Assembly (NCBI GenBank): GCA_964650465.1
Contig: CAZYTA010000009.1
Coordinates: 10,101 to 74,100 of the forward strand
Direction: 5' to 3'
DNA: 64,000 nucleotides
From: RGIG6353 sp964650465
GTDB lineage: Bacteria; Bacillota; Clostridia; Oscillospirales; SIG627
Below the pieces are notes generated by a model. It worked only from the letters and a program-made list of their open reading frames with translations. It was not told the origin of the DNA and ran no database searches. Below are positions 15,327 through 23,017 of the stretch, in pieces. The first letter of the stretch is position 1. Each line of letters starts with the position of its first letter. The translations under genes and the position numbers were made by a program.

Positions 15327-15641
15327 GTGTACTCACGAAAAACAGGACTTATGTACAATTCATCCGAAGCACAAAGAAAAATAGAAAGCTTCAACAAAGA
15401 CCTGAGAGAGCAATACCGCCAACGAAATCAAACTTCCATTCAAAGAAATGCCGAATCCGAACCTGCAAAGCAGCAAAAAAGCATCGAAGCCTTGACAAAA
15501 GTCGAATCCGACAAAGCTCTGTCATTAATGACAGGAGAAGATATGCTGATAATCGGTCTCATTGTGTTACTTCTCTTTGAAGAACAAAAGGACTATTTGC
15601 TCATTGGACTCTTAGCGGCTCTGCTGTTTCTGAAAGGTTAA
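15327..15641 (+). CDS. Small membrane-hairpin protein, third gene of the operon
   Basis: 104 residues from a GTG start with AAGAGGT upstream. A charged, Gln/Arg-rich N-terminal half (YRQRNQTSIQRN) is followed at about 71-104 by a tight double membrane segment, DMLIIGLIVLLLFEEQ then DYLLIGLLAALLFLKG, that ends the protein. It would sit as a hairpin with a short charged turn. It follows the second gene by 11 nt. Its last 41 nt overlap the end of the convergent gene. Confidence 0.65.
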   Translation: MYSRKTGLMYNSSEAQRKIESFNKDLREQYRQRNQTSIQRNAESEPAKQQKSIEALTKVESDKALSLMTGEDMLIIGLIVLLLFEEQKDYLLIGLLAALLFLKG

Positions 15642-16419
15642 TATCAAAAGCCTTATCAGAAATAATAGATTCGGAATCAAATGATATGGTAGATTGAGAA
15701 AAATATTCCGTTCCGTTCAAAGAAGATGATGCATTCAGTACAACACCGTGGTCCAGCGAAATAAACAGCTTGTCAATCCCGTTGATATCCTGCTTTGGAA
15801 TTTCGGTGTACAAATATTTCATATCATTCATTTCCACAATCGCGATATCGTTGACAACTGTTTTATTTGACGCAAGAACCTGCTCCAAAGCGGCGATATT
15901 GATAATACTTGTGTAAGAAAAATCAGTATCGTCGCCAAAGGAAGCGACATCATCTGTAGTATTGTTAACGGTAATGGTATTTCCGTCCTTATAAATGGTT
16001 GTAAAATCTATTTCCTCTTCGGATGTGTCTATTCTCACACTGTCACCGCTTTTGTATATTTTATGAAGCTGAGTGCGAGAATCAGATGAATGGGTAACTG
16101 TAGTCTTTACTTCCCAATAAAAGTTTTCTTCCACAGTAACCGAGGACAAAAGCTGCAATGCTTTGTCAGGAGTAAGCTTTATATACTCATAATCTCCGTT
16201 AATATACGGTTGAGCTTCTATCAAAGCGAGCAGATTATTGTCAAATTCATTGTAAACATCATCTGTTGGATTGTCGTTTTCAAAAAAACGTTCCACAAAC
16301 TCGGGCAGTTCAAAAACATCAAAGGTATGAACAAACCAAATCAGAGCAACAATAATCAAAACACAAGCCACAAGAGTCAACGCTATATCAATGATTTTTG
16401 CAATTAACGTGGTTCTCAT
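15601..16419 (-). CDS. Uncharacterised membrane-anchored extracellular protein
   Basis: 272 residues. One transmembrane helix at about 11-30 (IALTLVACVLIIVALIWFV) is followed by an acidic beta-rich extracytoplasmic domain, with repeated Asp/Ser/Thr strands and no cysteine after the helix. I recognise no family. AAGGAG precedes the ATG. It starts 17 nt after the tagO stop, so it is probably cotranscribed with it and may act in the cell wall. The 3' end overlaps the small-protein operon by 41 nt. Confidence 0.6.
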   Translation of the reverse strand: MRTTLIAKIIDIALTLVACVLIIVALIWFVHTFDVFELPEFVERFFENDNPTDDVYNEFDNNLLALIEAQPYINGDYEYIKLTPDKALQLLSSVTVEENFYWEVKTTVTHSSDSRTQLHKIYKSGDSVRIDTSEEEIDFTTIYKDGNTITVNNTTDDVASFGDDTDFSYTSIINIAALEQVLASNKTVVNDIAIVEMNDMKYLYTEIPKQDINGIDKLFISLDHGVVLNASSSLNGTEYFSQSTISFDSESIISDKAFDINLSETAEPLRVQ

Positions 16420-16436
16420 GGCTCGTTCTCCTTAAT

Positions 16437-17567
16437 TTATTTGTTATCGCTGTCTGTTTTTTTGCTTACAGAACTTTCGTCCGTTCCCTCTTCATGATTG
16501 CCTAACATAAGATTTTTCAATCTGAGGCCTGTCTGGTTTCTGGTTTTTGCATCGCTCACAAATATTTTGTAATTAAATATTCCAACAACAAATGAAACGA
16601 CAATAATCAAAAATGATTCAAGCAGCTTTTTCTCGGAAAAAGTAATAGCCGAGATAGAAAACAAAGCACTGACGGAATACAAAACAGACACCGCCTGCTT
16701 TTGTGTAAAGCCTATATCTATCAGCTTGTGATGGAAATGTCCCCTGTCGGGGCTGAAAATCGACTGTCGATGGATAATCCTTCGGAGTGTTGCAAAAATA
16801 GTATCGGCAAGGGGCAGAGCAAAAATAAGAAACGGAATCCAGAACGAAATAAACGCATCAAATTTAAACAGTCCCATGACAGAAATTGCCGAAAGAGTAT
16901 ACCCGAGGAAAAGTGCTCCCGTATCCCCCATGAATATCACGGCAGGGTTTCTGTTATAAGGCAAAAATCCCAGACACGAGCCGGCAAGTATGGCAACCAG
17001 CAACGCAACACCGAAATTCAACTGAAGCAAGGCAAAAAACATGATTGAAAATGCTGAAATAGTCGAAACACCGCACGCCAAGCCGTCCAAGCCGTCTATA
17101 AGATTGACTGCATTTGTTACTGCAACAATCCAAATAACAGTTATAATTGAAGCTTCAATGGTGTTGAATGTAATATAATTTCCGAAAAGGTTAATAAATT
17201 CAATAGTAACGCCGGACACAACGGGAATAACTGCCGCCGCTATTTGAACTATAAGCTTTATCCAGGCATTGAGCCTGTAAATATCATCAAGCATTCCCAA
17301 TACAACTATTACAATCGCACCTGCAAGAATTCCCATCATTTCTCTGTTAATATCTGCAAAAATCAACGATGTAACAGCGAACGCAACAAATATTGCAAGA
17401 CCGCCCATTCTCGGAATGGGTTTTTTGTGCATTCTGCGGTCATCCGCAGGAACATCTATTGCTTTGAGCTTATGAGCAAGCACTCTTACCGGAGGGGTGA
17501 GAGTAAACGATAATAAACCGGCGAAAATAACCGCCAATATTCCATATATCAAATCATTCATATTCAT
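16437..17567 (-). CDS. tagO: Undecaprenyl-phosphate N-acetylglucosaminyl/N-acetylhexosaminyl 1-phosphate transferase (TagO/WecA-type)
   Basis: Starts lipid-linked synthesis of teichoic acid or a cell-surface polysaccharide by moving HexNAc-1-P to undecaprenyl phosphate. The 376 residues form about ten membrane helices. The family loops are visible: LGMLDDIYRLN (Mg-binding DD), NLIDGLDGLACG, FMGDTGALFLGY, and the His-rich RGHFHHKLIDIGF. The N-terminal loop MHKKPIPRMGGLAI separates it from MraY. Two ATGs lie at 17567 and 17561, with only a weak AAGGA upstream. A C-terminal Lys/Ser/Asp tail of about 25 residues is extra. The substrate sugar is inferred. Confidence 0.9.
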   Translation of the reverse strand: MNMNDLIYGILAVIFAGLLSFTLTPPVRVLAHKLKAIDVPADDRRMHKKPIPRMGGLAIFVAFAVTSLIFADINREMMGILAGAIVIVVLGMLDDIYRLNAWIKLIVQIAAAVIPVVSGVTIEFINLFGNYITFNTIEASIITVIWIVAVTNAVNLIDGLDGLACGVSTISAFSIMFFALLQLNFGVALLVAILAGSCLGFLPYNRNPAVIFMGDTGALFLGYTLSAISVMGLFKFDAFISFWIPFLIFALPLADTIFATLRRIIHRQSIFSPDRGHFHHKLIDIGFTQKQAVSVLYSVSALFSISAITFSEKKLLESFLIIVVSFVVGIFNYKIFVSDAKTRNQTGLRLKNLMLGNHEEGTDESSVSKKTDSDNK

Positions 17568-17600
17568 AATTATTGACTGTCCTTGTCTTTCAATTGCTTA

Positions 17601-18614
17601 TTATCTTACAGGAGGAAGAAATCCAACCTTACGGTATACTTTTGAAAGAGTCTTGTATGCAACTCTTGCAGCCTTTTCGCTTCCGTCCTTCATAACAGAC
17701 TCCAGATATGCCTTATCGGACATAAGCTGTTCAAAACGCTCCCTGATAACCGCAAGTGAATCTGCGCAAGCTTCGCCTACCGCAAGCTTGAAGTCCCCGT
17801 AGCCTTTACCTTCAAATTCCTTTTCTATTTCATCAAAGCTTTTACCTGTAAATACAGAATAAATTGACATAAGATTTGCAATTCCGGGTCTTTCTGTGTC
17901 ATATTTAACAAGTGCCTCGGAATCGGTAACCGCTTTTTTGAACTTCTTGATTATTTCATCCTTTGTGTCAAGTATATTGATGTTAGCCGAAGGATTGGGG
18001 TCAGATTTCGACATCTTTTTAGTTGGGTCTGCCAAAGACATTATTTTTGTTCCCACTTTAGGCATATAGGGTTCAGGCACAGTGAACGTAGGAGAATACT
18101 GTGTATTGAATCTGTCAGCTATATCACGAGCAAGCTCTATGTGCTGTTTTTGGTCAATACCTACAGGAACAAGGTCGGCATTGTATAAAAGAATATCCGC
18201 AGCCATAAGCACGGGATAAGTAAACAGTCCTGCATTTACATTCTGCGAATACTTTTTTGCCTTATCCTTAAACTGTGTCATTCTTGAAAGCTCACCAAAC
18301 ATTGTACTGCATCCCAATACCCACGCAAGCTCTGCATGAGCAGATACATGGCTCTGTACAAACAAAGTAACCTTTTCGGGGTCAATGCCGCAGGCGATAT
18401 ATACAGCCAAGGTTTCCAATGTTCTTCTACGCAATTCAGCTGCATCCTGCTTTACTGTTATTGCATGCATATCAACAACGCAGTAAAAACAATTGTATGC
18501 ATCCTGTAAGTCTACCCAATTCTTGAGTGCACCGATATAGTTTCCGATAGAAAGCTTTCCGCTGGGTTGTGCACCCGAAAAAATAATCTTTTTATTTTCT
18601 TCCATAAATTTCAC
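17601..18614 (-). CDS. trpS: Tryptophan--tRNA ligase
   Basis: Class I aminoacyl-tRNA synthetase. SGAQPSGKLSIGNYIGAL carries the HIGH-equivalent (SIGN) and KMSKSDPNP the KMSKS loop; ADILLYNADLVPVG and QHIELARDIA are tryptophan-enzyme blocks. 337 residues is usual. The frame opens at GTG 18614 with AAGGA at good spacing; an ATG three codons later (18605) is the alternative. The leader of about 30 nt is too short for a T-box, and none is visible. Confidence 0.97.
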   Translation of the reverse strand: MKFMEENKKIIFSGAQPSGKLSIGNYIGALKNWVDLQDAYNCFYCVVDMHAITVKQDAAELRRRTLETLAVYIACGIDPEKVTLFVQSHVSAHAELAWVLGCSTMFGELSRMTQFKDKAKKYSQNVNAGLFTYPVLMAADILLYNADLVPVGIDQKQHIELARDIADRFNTQYSPTFTVPEPYMPKVGTKIMSLADPTKKMSKSDPNPSANINILDTKDEIIKKFKKAVTDSEALVKYDTERPGIANLMSIYSVFTGKSFDEIEKEFEGKGYGDFKLAVGEACADSLAVIRERFEQLMSDKAYLESVMKDGSEKAARVAYKTLSKVYRKVGFLPPVR

Positions 18615-18643
18615 CGTTAATCCTTATGTAATATACAATTTTT

Positions 18644-18671
18644 ATTATACCACAAATTTCAAATATATCAA
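18644..18671 (-). promoter_or_regulatory. Sigma-A promoter for trpS
   Basis: Minus strand: TTGATA (18666-18671), 16-nt spacer, TATAAT (18644-18649), 30 nt before the GTG start. Confidence 0.7.
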
Positions 18672-18713
18672 GTTATTTGAAATATTTTCTTTATATTTGC
18701 GGAACAACCGCTT

Positions 18714-19184
18714 TTAAGTTGCAATTTTTAAAGTGACCGTATCCTCAGAGCGTGTCCTTAGCTCAACACGAACTCCACCGCTTGCAAATCTGAGCGTATC
18801 AAGATATGCACTGCATCCTTTTTCGTATCTTTTTACACAGAGTTTAAAATGCCTTTTCTTTATTCCTCTTGCCTTCAGAACAAAAGACGGAGGAAGTAAG
18901 CAGGAATCCCTCACAGAATAATTGAGCGCATAATTGCCATTTATCATGACAGAGACATAATCCTTATCCGCAAATACTGTTTTTATAACAATTTTTCTTT
19001 CTTCGCAATAATATGTATTTATTATTTCCGAAATGATTTTGTTAAACCCGGTCAAGCTGATAAACGAAGGGTAAGAAGCATAAAAAGACTCTGTACAAAT
19101 AAGCTCCTGAGTATATTCAAGCCCGAATTTAACATAGATTCTGTCCGACGAAGTTTTCTTTGATGTAATCAGTTCTTTTTTCAT
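18714..19184 (-). CDS. Hypothetical protein
   Basis: 156 residues from the ATG at 19184, chosen because GAGGT lies 8 nt upstream; a GTG three codons earlier overlaps that site. It is basic, beta-rich and soluble, with no membrane segment or signal peptide. The four Cys residues have no metal-binding spacing. I recognise no domain. It lies 34 nt after murD on the same strand and is followed by the trpS promoter, so it may be the last gene of the murL-murD transcript. A weak GCGG/CCGC hairpin follows the stop. Confidence 0.6.
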   Translation of the reverse strand: MKKELITSKKTSSDRIYVKFGLEYTQELICTESFYASYPSFISLTGFNKIISEIINTYYCEERKIVIKTVFADKDYVSVMINGNYALNYSVRDSCLLPPSFVLKARGIKKRHFKLCVKRYEKGCSAYLDTLRFASGGVRVELRTRSEDTVTLKIAT

Positions 19185-19218
19185 ATAACACACCTCAGAT
19201 GCATTATATGAAATTATA

Positions 19219-20487
19219 TCAAAGGTTATTTACAAGAGTCCGAAAAACATCTCCTCGTTCCTCGAAATTCTTAAAATATCCATAGCTGGCAGCAGCAGGA
19301 GACATAACGCATTTTCCACCCTTTACCGTAAGCTTTGCCGCTGCAGCAACCGCCTCGTACAAATCCTCTGTTATGATACAGTCAACGCTCTTTTCGGCAA
19401 GCATTTTCGCTACCCTTTTGCCGGATTCATACATGAGTATAATATTAGTTACTTTATTCTCAGATAAAAAAGCAACAAGCTCTGTATAATCAATACCACG
19501 ATCCATTCCCCCTATTATAACCGTCTCAACATTTTCAAGAGAAGTTATCGCCTGAATGGTTGTCTGACACACAGTTGAAATAGAATCGTCGTAATAATCA
19601 ACGCCGTTTTTTGTCCCAATATACTCAAGCCTGTGAGGCAACGGTCTGTAGGTTTTTAGCGCTTCAAAAAAGTTTGTCTCCGACACACCGAAAATATCTG
19701 TTACCTTTTTAGCAACACTTATATTGAAATAATTGTGTTCTCCTATAAGTGCAGTCCCTTTTATCGGTATCTCAATGACCGCGTCACTGCCCACAGTGAC
19801 GGTTTTTGACACAGCTTTGTCAATCTGCTCGGTACATGCATCCGATATAATCAAGATGTCATCTTTTGACTGATGCAAGAAAATATGCTCCTTAGCGGCT
19901 ACATAATTCTCTCTTGTTCCATAGTGGTCAAGGTGGTCCTCAAATAAATTAAGTATAACCGCAATATGCGGTGAAACTCTCTGAAATTCGAGCTGATGGC
20001 ATGACATTTCAAAAACTGCAACGGAATTTTCCTTCATGCTTCTTGCGCTGTCAAGCGGAGGAATACCGATGTTTCCCGTAAGAACGGCATCTATTCCCGA
20101 GCTCTTCATTATATGGTGAATAAGTGTAGTGGTGGTGCTTTTGCCCTTAGTACCCGTAATTCCTATTGTTGAATGAGCAAATTCACGCAAAAATAAATCT
20201 GTCTGAGATGTTGTCCTTGAAAGTATATCTGTGCTTTGATTTGAAAATACAATTCCGGGGCTTTTGATAATCACATCAAAGCTGTCAAGGTCAGACATAT
20301 ATCCGTCACCGCAATTTGACATAATTCCATCGGGAAGCTCAGAGGCAATATCGTTTTTATCTGCAACAGTAATACTCTTTGCAGAAACGAAGTCCATCAG
20401 GAAAGACAAGGTTGATCTGCCTTCCTTACCAAAACCGAGAATAAGTATCTTTTTTCCGTCAAGAATTCTTTTTATTTTCTGAAACAT
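19219..20487 (-). CDS. murD: UDP-N-acetylmuramoyl-L-alanine--glutamate ligase (MurD/MurD2)
   Basis: Mur ligase of 422 residues that adds glutamate to UDP-MurNAc-L-Ala with ATP in the cytoplasm. ILGFGKEGRSTLSFL is the N-terminal nucleotide-binding domain. GITGTKGKSTTTTLIHHI is the ATP loop. LNLFEDHLDHYGT and the C-terminal VIIGGMDRGIDY complete the set. The gene overlaps a MurL-like epimerase gene by 29 nt. In Xanthomonas, MurD2 next to MurL adds L-Glu, which MurL then inverts. The context suggests this MurD may take L-Glu instead of D-Glu; the sequence alone does not show which. It stands outside any mra/dcw cluster. Confidence 0.93.
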   Translation of the reverse strand: MFQKIKRILDGKKILILGFGKEGRSTLSFLMDFVSAKSITVADKNDIASELPDGIMSNCGDGYMSDLDSFDVIIKSPGIVFSNQSTDILSRTTSQTDLFLREFAHSTIGITGTKGKSTTTTLIHHIMKSSGIDAVLTGNIGIPPLDSARSMKENSVAVFEMSCHQLEFQRVSPHIAVILNLFEDHLDHYGTRENYVAAKEHIFLHQSKDDILIISDACTEQIDKAVSKTVTVGSDAVIEIPIKGTALIGEHNYFNISVAKKVTDIFGVSETNFFEALKTYRPLPHRLEYIGTKNGVDYYDDSISTVCQTTIQAITSLENVETVIIGGMDRGIDYTELVAFLSENKVTNIILMYESGKRVAKMLAEKSVDCIITEDLYEAVAAAAKLTVKGGKCVMSPAAASYGYFKNFEERGDVFRTLVNNL

Positions 20488-21844
20488 TATTAATGTGCTC
20501 CTTTAATTCAGACTGTAAAAGAAGAAGAAACTTTGATGGTAAATGATTGTCTTTATCAAAAAAATTCTTATAATAGCTCATTCCCAAGCAAGGAATATTT
20601 ACATTTTCGCTGAAATATCTGAGAAGATAGGGTATCTTCTCCCCTGCCTTCATGAGCTTGGAAAGGGTATAGCCCGAAGCTGTAACTACCTCGTCACGGC
20701 TGCCCACACATTCAAACGGTTTATTTGGCAATACACCGAGAAGCTCCTTGTACGTATCAAGCAAAGAATCTTTGTCAAGCAGATTTTCTCCAAATACGGA
20801 AATCAGCTCTTCCGTAGAAAGAAACGGCGACAGAATTATATAAACAAACAGACACTTGGGACAATTACAGCACCATATATCCTTTTTACTTCCTACGTTA
20901 CAGCTTCTGAACACTTGGTGAAATTCCTTGTATTCAGCGAAAAGTGCTGCTATCTGCATCTCGCTCAACGGTCTGAGCAGGCTGAAATACTCAACTCCGC
21001 AGTTGATATACTTCTTTTGATATTCAATAAAGTTTTTCTCAAACTCTTCGCCTTTGGAAAATTGGTGGTTTATATTCTCGCCTGCAACCGTACTTTCGTT
21101 TGCGCTGGATTCATTGGAAAGAACAACATATTTTTTTCCGTTTATTGCTGCGGCAATCAAGGACGAAAATGCAACAATAGCCGAAAACGGCGTATGTCCG
21201 TTTAAAAAGCCCTTTTTGTTAAGCTCTATAAGATTTGCATCGATTGTGCGGCGTACACGGTAGGCACTTTTTTCATACCCTGCCGCACTGCAGGTATTTT
21301 CTGTAGCACCTCTGCTGTTGATTATGTATGGTAGTGTAATATCCTTTTCGTTTTCAAGAATTCTGAGCGTTACTGATGAATCCTTGCCTCCGCCTACAGG
21401 CACAAGATTGCCGCAAAGCTCAAGGGGCAACGAGGGAGACAATACTTCTCCAAAGGAAGCAACCGACATAAAAGTATCACAATCAGTGTGAATTCCGTTA
21501 GTATAAAAAAATTCGCCAAGTCCTCCGAAATATAAATCCTTCCACCAGGAAATCATATCGTCATCAAGACCATGAGGAAGTATTTTTACATTCGGAGAGC
21601 ACGTTGCTTTCCAATAGCTGACAAGCTCCACCATACCAAGAGAAAATACCATATTGTTAAGCAAGAGGCTGTCTATTGTCAAAGTATTTTCTCTCAAGGG
21701 AAAGCTCCATTCCGGAGAAAAAGAGCAAAGCCCTGTTATTTCAAACTCATATCTTATATTAAGACAAGCATTGTCACAGCTCACAGAATATGATTTATAT
21801 ATAAATTCCGGATATTTTTTTCTTAAATTTTCAAAATCAAACAT
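20459..21844 (-). CDS. murL: Probable UDP-MurNAc-L-Ala-L-Glu epimerase (MurL-like)
   Basis: 461 residues. PVGGGKDSSVTLRIL (near residue 148) is a PP-loop nucleotide-binding motif, and VLSNESSANES follows. SCNVGSKKDIWCCNCPKCLF (near 320) is a Cys/Lys-rich block. These, the length and the murD overlap fit MurL, which uses ATP to adenylate the glutamyl alpha-carboxylate and epimerise L-Glu to D-Glu. The N-terminal 120 residues are a separate beta-rich domain. AGAGG precedes the ATG. Other PP-loop enzymes are possible, but the 29-nt overlap with murD argues for peptidoglycan work. The assignment rests on motifs and context, not an alignment. Confidence 0.78.
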   Translation of the reverse strand: MFDFENLRKKYPEFIYKSYSVSCDNACLNIRYEFEITGLCSFSPEWSFPLRENTLTIDSLLLNNMVFSLGMVELVSYWKATCSPNVKILPHGLDDDMISWWKDLYFGGLGEFFYTNGIHTDCDTFMSVASFGEVLSPSLPLELCGNLVPVGGGKDSSVTLRILENEKDITLPYIINSRGATENTCSAAGYEKSAYRVRRTIDANLIELNKKGFLNGHTPFSAIVAFSSLIAAAINGKKYVVLSNESSANESTVAGENINHQFSKGEEFEKNFIEYQKKYINCGVEYFSLLRPLSEMQIAALFAEYKEFHQVFRSCNVGSKKDIWCCNCPKCLFVYIILSPFLSTEELISVFGENLLDKDSLLDTYKELLGVLPNKPFECVGSRDEVVTASGYTLSKLMKAGEKIPYLLRYFSENVNIPCLGMSYYKNFFDKDNHLPSKFLLLLQSELKEHINNVSENKKNS

Positions 21845-21884
21845 TGTATTTCCTCTTGAAAAGAAAGTATTTTAATTTTTGCTA

Positions 21885-21913
21885 TTTACTTTTTGGATAA
21901 TATAGAGTAAAAT
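21885..21913 (+). promoter_or_regulatory. Probable sigma-A promoter for rsmA
   Basis: TTTACT (21885-21890), 17-nt spacer, TAAAAT (21908-21913), 45 nt before the start codon. The -35 is only a partial match. Confidence 0.5.
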
Positions 21914-21958
21914 GTATAAAAGAATTTTTAAATCAGAAAACAATTGAAAGGGACATAT

Positions 21959-22837
21959 ATGAATCTGACAAACCCCTCGGAAATCAAAGCATTGATGAAC
22001 GAAAGCGGCTTTGCCTTCAAAAAAAAGTTCGGGCAAAACTTTCTTATAAACAAAGAAATTCCAAAAAGAATTGCCGAAGCATCTGTTACAGATGTACCTA
22101 AAAACAAGCGTGCTTGTATAGAGATAGGACCGGGTATCGGTGTAATGACACAGGAGCTTGCAGACCTTTATGACAAGGTGTATTCATTTGAAATCGACAG
22201 TGAGCTGATACCTATACTGCAAAAAACGCTGGCTGACAAAAGCAACGTAACCGTTATCAACAGTGATATTCTTGAGGTTGACCTTAGAGCTTTTATCGAA
22301 GAAAACCTTGACGGATACAATGTATCTGTCTGCGCTAATCTCCCCTACTACATCACCACCCCTATCATTATGTCACTTTTTGAGTCAAAAGCAAGCATTG
22401 ACAGAATTGTGGTAATGATACAAAAAGAGGTTGCATCAAGACTCACCTCAAAACCGGGAAGCGAAGAATACGGCTCGATTACTCCCAGTATAGAATACTA
22501 CGCAACCGTAAAAAAGCTGTTTGATGTGTCACCAGGAAACTTTATGCCGCGCCCGGAGGTAACCTCTGCGGTAGTAGCATTTGATGTTCGCAAAAAGCCT
22601 GCTGTCACGCCGAAATCCGAAGAATACCTGTTCAGAACCATAAGAGGCGCTTTCGCACTCAGAAGAAAAACTGCAGTTAATTCCCTTGCCTCGGAATTTT
22701 CAAGCATGACAAAAGAAGATATCGCACAGTGTCTTGAACGCTCCGGAATATCACCCGCAGTAAGAGGAGAAACACTCAGCCTGTGTCAGCTATGTGCACT
22801 TTCGGACGAAATATATTCTTTTCTTAGCTCCCGCTGA
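21959..22837 (+). CDS. rsmA: 16S rRNA (adenine(1518)-N6/adenine(1519)-N6)-dimethyltransferase
   Basis: Dimethylates two adjacent adenines of helix 45 in 16S rRNA, using SAM. The start is the ATG at 21959, 6 nt after AAAGGGA; a TTG five codons upstream lies inside that region. FKKKFGQNFLIN, the SAM loop CIEIGPGIGVMTQELA and the catalytic NLPYYITTPII are all present. At 292 residues it is full length. The C-terminal helical domain contains RRKTAVNSLASEF. The stop codon sits inside its own terminator hairpin. Confidence 0.96.
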   Translation: MNLTNPSEIKALMNESGFAFKKKFGQNFLINKEIPKRIAEASVTDVPKNKRACIEIGPGIGVMTQELADLYDKVYSFEIDSELIPILQKTLADKSNVTVINSDILEVDLRAFIEENLDGYNVSVCANLPYYITTPIIMSLFESKASIDRIVVMIQKEVASRLTSKPGSEEYGSITPSIEYYATVKKLFDVSPGNFMPRPEVTSAVVAFDVRKKPAVTPKSEEYLFRTIRGAFALRRKTAVNSLASEFSSMTKEDIAQCLERSGISPAVRGETLSLCQLCALSDEIYSFLSSR

Positions 22838-22855
22838 AAATGCGGGAGCTTTTTT
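22827..22855 (+). terminator. Terminator of rsmA, overlapping its last codons
   Basis: Perfect 8-bp stem GCTCCCGC/GCGGGAGC (22827-22834 with 22842-22849) followed by TTTTTT. The stem's 5' arm encodes the last codons of rsmA. Confidence 0.92.
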
Positions 22856-22875
22856 GGAGCACGCTCAAGATTTGT

Positions 22876-23017
22876 TAACGGCGAGAATTGCATGCGGCGG
22901 CTCGCCGATTTTTATTTGTCAGAAACTTGTATTCAATACAAACTCGCCGATTTACTATGCTCGGATAAGTACAATATCACGAAAGGCGAGAATTGCATGC
23001 GGCGGCTCGCCGCTTTT
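22876..23017 (+). repeat. Dispersed CTCGCC/GGCGAG element, copy 3, with partial tandem duplication
   Basis: A full copy lies at 22942-23017: CTCGCC at 22943-22948, GGCGAG at 22985-22990, terminal GCGG/CTCGCCGC hairpin and T-run. A 28-nt block (22985-23012) is repeated exactly at 22880-22907, so the 3' half has been duplicated. The right half overlaps the last codons of lnt, on the other strand. Confidence 0.8.

Noticed and set aside
18615..18713. T-box leader before trpS
   Set aside because: The promoter lies only 30 nt from the start codon, leaving no room. metG also has no leader long enough.
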